Shown here one piece after another: positions 60,814 to 64,000 of a stretch of DNA of 64,000 nt. Each line of letters starts with the position of its first letter. Position 1 is the stretch's first letter. The stretch spans positions 62,001 through 126,000 of the forward strand of contig CAWFPB010000004.1 in NCBI GenBank assembly GCA_963817755.1, in the 5' to 3' direction. The DNA comes from Oleiagrimonas sp963817755 (GTDB taxonomy: Bacteria; Pseudomonadota; Gammaproteobacteria; Xanthomonadales; Rhodanobacteraceae). Made by a program: the position numbers and the translations under genes. The notes beneath the pieces are model-generated. The model was given only the letters and a program-made list of their open reading frames with translations. It did no database searches and was not told the origin of the DNA.

Positions 60814-62685
60814 ATGCATCGCGATCTCGCGGGAATGCGAGCGAACCTGACCGAACCAGGGAGACCGGCCGTGCGCAAGAACATCGTCATGGGGCAACGC
60901 GATCTGATGCGCGAGGCGCGCAACGAGGCAGGGATGGCGGTGATGGCCGTGGCGGTGGGGATCGTGGCCGGATACGGTGCCGTGGCCTTCCGCAAGCTGA
61001 TCGCGTTCTTCCACAACGTGTTCTTCTTCGGCCGCTTCAGCACCACGTTCGATGCGCTCAAGCACGCCGCCGCGAGCCCGTGGGGCGTATGGATCATCGC
61101 CGTGCCTGTGGTCGGCGCGGTCATCGTGACCTTCCTGGTCAAATCCTTTGCACCCGAGGCCAAGGGGCACGGCGTGCCGGAGGTGATCGATGCGGTGCAT
61201 TTCAAGCGCGGCTACATCCGTGCACCGGTGGCCCTGATCAAGGCGCTGGCGTCCTCGATCTCGATCGGTTCCGGTGGCGCGGTGGGCCGCGAGGGTCCGA
61301 TCATCCAGATCGGCGCCACCTTCGGATCGATTCTTGCCAAGTGGACCAAGATCCCGGAGTGGCAGCGACTGGCGCTGATCGCCTGCGGCGGTGGCGCCGG
61401 CATCGCCGCGACCTTCAACACCCCGATCGGCGGCGTGCTGTTCGCGGCCGAGATCCTGCTGGTGGAGATCAGTGCGCGCACGCTGATTCCAGTGATGATC
61501 TCGACCGGCACGGCCAGCCTGATCGGGCGCGTGTATTTCGGCGACCACCCGTCGTTCATCCTGCCGCCGTTGACGTTGGACCATCCGGCACTCGGCGCCA
61601 GCGCCGCGCTGGCGGCGTTCGTGGTGCTGGGCCTGCTGATCGGCGCGGCGGCGATGGTCTTCACGCGCTCGATCTACGCCTTCGAGGACCTGTTCGCGCG
61701 CATGCCCGGCAACGACTACCTGCGACACATGACCGGCATGGCCATCGTCGGCGTGACCATGTACCTGCTGCTGCACTACACCGGACACTACTACGTGGAA
61801 GGCGTGGGCTACGCCACCATCCAGGACATTCTCAACGGCAGCCTGGCGGCGGCCGGCCTGGTGTTGTTGCTGGCGCTGCTGAAGCTGCTGGCCACGTCGC
61901 TGACCCTGGGATCGGGGGCTTCCGGCGGTGTGTTCTCGCCGGCCCTGTTCATGGGCGCGACCCTGGGCGCGGGGTTCGCCGCGGCGGTCCAGGTGATGTT
62001 CCCGGGCATCGACGTCAATCCGGCCAATGCCGCGGTGATCGGCATGGCGTGCATGGTCGGTGCCAGCACCGGTGCGGCCGTGACGGCGGTGGTGATGATC
62101 TTCGAGATGACCCGCGATTACCACGTGATCATCCCGCTGATCATCAGCGTTTCGGTGGCCTATTCGATGCGCCGGCTGCTGATGAAGGACACCATCTACA
62201 CCATGAAGCTGACCCGTCGCGGCCAGCGCATTCCGAGTGCGATCCAGAGCCAGCTGTACCTGGCGCGGCGCGCGCTGGAGTTCATCAGCGCACCGTATGT
62301 GTGCCTGGGCGGCGAGGCCACGCTGGGGGATGCCCTGGACAACCGCGCACGCCATCATCGCACGCCGCGCGTGGTGCTGGTCGAGCATGGACGACTGCTC
62401 GGCGTGGTGCCGGCGCGTATCGTGCGTGCCGCAGGGCGCCGGCTGGACCCGGGCACCGCCCTTCGCGAACTGGCCGATACCCACGTCACCGTGGTCAAGC
62501 GCACCATCCGCGTGTTCGACCTGATCGCGGTGCTGCGCAGCCAGCGCTGCCGCAATGCGGTGATGACCCGTGACGGGACCCTGGAAAGTGCCGACAGCGT
62601 GGTCGGGGTGGTGACCTGGGAGGACCTGGTCGAGAATACCAACCTGTCCGACTATCTCGATCACGAGGCCGGCTCGAAGGTCTAG
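60814..62685 (+). CDS. ClC family chloride channel/transporter with CBS domains
   Basis: 623 residues; ATGs at 60838 and 60889 are other possible starts. The ClC core shows GREGP (158-162) with gating Glu160, GSGASGGVFSP and PIGGVLFAAE. The Ser-containing GSGIP motif of classical ClC is GHGVP here (118-122). At the position of the internal proton glutamate there is Ile214 next to Glu213, as in channel-type ClCs. The last ~170 residues are a CBS pair (ALDNRARHHRTPRVVLVE, VVGVVTWEDLVEN), usually binding nucleotides. The stop shares CTAG with guaD. Confidence 0.92.
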   Translation: MHRDLAGMRANLTEPGRPAVRKNIVMGQRDLMREARNEAGMAVMAVAVGIVAGYGAVAFRKLIAFFHNVFFFGRFSTTFDALKHAAASPWGVWIIAVPVVGAVIVTFLVKSFAPEAKGHGVPEVIDAVHFKRGYIRAPVALIKALASSISIGSGGAVGREGPIIQIGATFGSILAKWTKIPEWQRLALIACGGGAGIAATFNTPIGGVLFAAEILLVEISARTLIPVMISTGTASLIGRVYFGDHPSFILPPLTLDHPALGASAALAAFVVLGLLIGAAAMVFTRSIYAFEDLFARMPGNDYLRHMTGMAIVGVTMYLLLHYTGHYYVEGVGYATIQDILNGSLAAAGLVLLLALLKLLATSLTLGSGASGGVFSPALFMGATLGAGFAAAVQVMFPGIDVNPANAAVIGMACMVGASTGAAVTAVVMIFEMTRDYHVIIPLIISVSVAYSMRRLLMKDTIYTMKLTRRGQRIPSAIQSQLYLARRALEFISAPYVCLGGEATLGDALDNRARHHRTPRVVLVEHGRLLGVVPARIVRAAGRRLDPGTALRELADTHVTVVKRTIRVFDLIAVLRSQRCRNAVMTRDGTLESADSVVGVVTWEDLVENTNLSDYLDHEAGSKV

Positions 62686-64000
62686 TCGCGCGCCTGACCG
62701 GGGACGGAAGCCGCTGGCCCGTCGACAGTGCCGGCATCGCGGTCGTGGCGCTTGACGCCGGCGATCCAGGTGGCGCGCACGGCACGGTCGTCGCCCAGCG
62801 TCATCAGCACCGCAAGGGTTTCCTCGAGGCTGTCCACGTGCTGCATGCGTGCGGCCATCAGCGGCGTGGAGTGCAGGTCGAGCACGACCAGGTCGGCCTC
62901 CATGCCCGGCGCGATGCTGCCGATGCGGTCGTCCAGGTACAGCGCATGCGCGCCGCCACGGGTGGCCAGGTAGAACGCGTGCGCGGGGGAAAGCGGCCGG
63001 TCGCGCAGCTGCGCGACCTTGCCGGCCTCGTCCAGGGTGCGCAGCATGGAAAAACTGGTGCCGGCGCCGATGTCCGTGCCCAGGCCCACGCGCACCGGTC
63101 GTTCGGTCGCCTTGGCACGCGCCAGGTCGAACAGGCCGCTGCCCAGGAACAGGTTCGAGGTCGGGCAGTGCGCCAGCGCGGTGCCGCTGGCGTGGCAGCG
63201 CGCGAAGGCGCTTTCGTCCAGGTGGATGCCGTGCGCGTGGATCGCACGCGGACCGGCCAGGCCGTGGTGTTCGTAGACGTCCAGGTAGTCGCGGGCCTCG
63301 GGGAACAGTTCTCGCACCCAGGCCACCTCGGCCTGGTTTTCGGCCAGGTGCGTCTGCACGAAGCAGTCCGGATGCTCGCGCCACAGGGCGCCGGCGGCAT
63401 CCAGTTGCGCGGACGTGCTCGAGGGCGCAAAGCGCGGTGTGATGGCGTAGCCCAGGCGGCCCTTGCCGTGCCAACGCGCGATCAGCGCGGCCGATTCGTC
63501 GTAGCCCGATTGCGCGCTGTCGAGTAGCGCCTCGGGCGCGTTGCGGTCCATCAGCACCTTGCCGGCGACCAGGCGCATGCCGCGTTCCAGGGCGGCCTGC
63601 ATCAGCGCATCGACCGAAGCCGGGTGCACGGTGCAGAACACCGCCGCGCTGGTGATGCCGTTGCGCAGGCTTTCGTCCAGGTACAGGCTGGCCATGGCGC
63701 GGGCGTGCGCGGCATCGGCAAAGGCCTGTTCGGCGGGAAAGGTGTAGTGCTCGAGCCACTGCAGCAGCGGCAGGCCGCGAGCGCCCAGGATCGAGACCTG
63801 CGGATAGTGCACGTGGGTGTCGACGAAGCCCGCGCAGATCAGGGCACCGGGGTAATGCTCCACGGGTGTCCCGGGAGGCAGTTGCCCCAGCACGGCCGAA
63901 GCCGCGCCGACCGTTTCGATGCGCCCCTGGTTCATCACCACCAGCGCATCGCGGTCGAAATGCATGCAGGACCGGACGCCATGCAGGAACGGATCGCCGC
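62682..64000 (-). CDS. guaD: Guanine deaminase, N-terminus beyond the window
   Basis: The frame stays open to the window edge; the ATG at 63965 is internal, since the upstream GDPFLHGV stretch is a conserved part of the family. The amidohydrolase zinc site shows GFVDTHVHYPQ, then the guanine-specific WLEHYTFPAEQAFAD, THLAENQAEVAW, HGIHLDESAF, AHCPTSNLFLGSG and GTDIGAGTSFS. It deaminates guanine to xanthine in purine degradation. About the first 20 residues are missing. Confidence 0.93.
   Translation of the reverse strand, partial: GDPFLHGVRSCMHFDRDALVVMNQGRIETVGAASAVLGQLPPGTPVEHYPGALICAGFVDTHVHYPQVSILGARGLPLLQWLEHYTFPAEQAFADAAHARAMASLYLDESLRNGITSAAVFCTVHPASVDALMQAALERGMRLVAGKVLMDRNAPEALLDSAQSGYDESAALIARWHGKGRLGYAITPRFAPSSTSAQLDAAGALWREHPDCFVQTHLAENQAEVAWVRELFPEARDYLDVYEHHGLAGPRAIHAHGIHLDESAFARCHASGTALAHCPTSNLFLGSGLFDLARAKATERPVRVGLGTDIGAGTSFSMLRTLDEAGKVAQLRDRPLSPAHAFYLATRGGAHALYLDDRIGSIAPGMEADLVVLDLHSTPLMAARMQHVDSLEETLAVLMTLGDDRAVRATWIAGVKRHDRDAGTVDGPAASVPGQARD

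Noticed and set aside
60625..63759. 1044-codon minus-strand frame across the ClC gene
   Set aside because: Antisense shadow of clC and out of frame with guaD; no recognisable domain.

Overview
The window is a single high-GC chromosomal segment from a gammaproteobacterium of the order Xanthomonadales. The best evidence is gene order around the replication origin: mnmE-yidC-rnpA-rpmH on the minus strand, then dnaA-dnaN-recF-gyrB on the plus strand, followed by a TPR gene and tonB-exbB-exbD-exbD with pdxJ convergent behind them. Two neighbouring exbD genes next to gyrB and pdxJ is a Xanthomonas-type arrangement. The protein set points to Rhodanobacteraceae or Lysobacteraceae; the genus is not decidable by eye. 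I saw no rRNA, tRNA, CRISPR array, insertion sequence, prophage or plasmid gene.

Layout. 1-4.9 kb: 3' end of gpsA, a SNF2-type helicase and two unknown membrane-associated proteins. 4.9-13.5 kb (minus strand): two L,D-transpeptidases, a dienelactone hydrolase, a YghU-type glutathione enzyme, a pirin, a UPF0149 protein coupled to exonuclease III, and oligopeptidase A (frameshifted). 13.5-23 kb: cNMP-fold/patatin phospholipase, gamma carbonic anhydrase, S33 peptidase, TonB-family protein, YkgJ, aroE, lipocalin, and a RimK-like ATP-grasp divergent from a GNAT acetyltransferase. 23-29 kb: lptM-dapF-DUF484-xerC and hslVU, with repeat-rich spacers. 29-35 kb: dipeptidyl peptidase IV and mnmE (both frameshifted), yidC, rnpA, rpmH. 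35-46 kb: origin block and Ton operon. 46-50 kb: pdxJ, a phosphopantetheinyl transferase coupled to acs, and a small membrane protein. 50-64 kb: aldehyde dehydrogenase, radical SAM protein, a GntR-controlled ABC transporter cassette, CPBP protease with fbp, a DUF885 metallopeptidase, OmpW, a ClC channel and guanine deaminase (cut by the window end).

How parts work together. The dnaA-dnaN gap holds DnaA-box-like sequences and an AT-rich stretch, so it is the best origin candidate. Two identical perfect 16-bp parS palindromes lie inside recF, which would load ParB 2 kb from that origin. The TPR-tonB-exbB-exbD-exbD block is an inner-membrane energiser for outer-membrane receptors. Sec/YidC, LptM and the two L,D-transpeptidases serve the envelope. 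acs and the phosphopantetheinyl transferase share an operon.

The most unusual points are the two in-frame parS sites in recF, three +1 frameshifts that all fall in short C runs (probably consensus errors, possibly pseudogenes), the RimK-like ATP-grasp/GNAT pair, the GntR operator abutting its own start codon in a coupled four-gene ABC cassette, several promoters that seem to give leaderless mRNAs, and a ClC protein with a channel-like residue at the proton-glutamate position.
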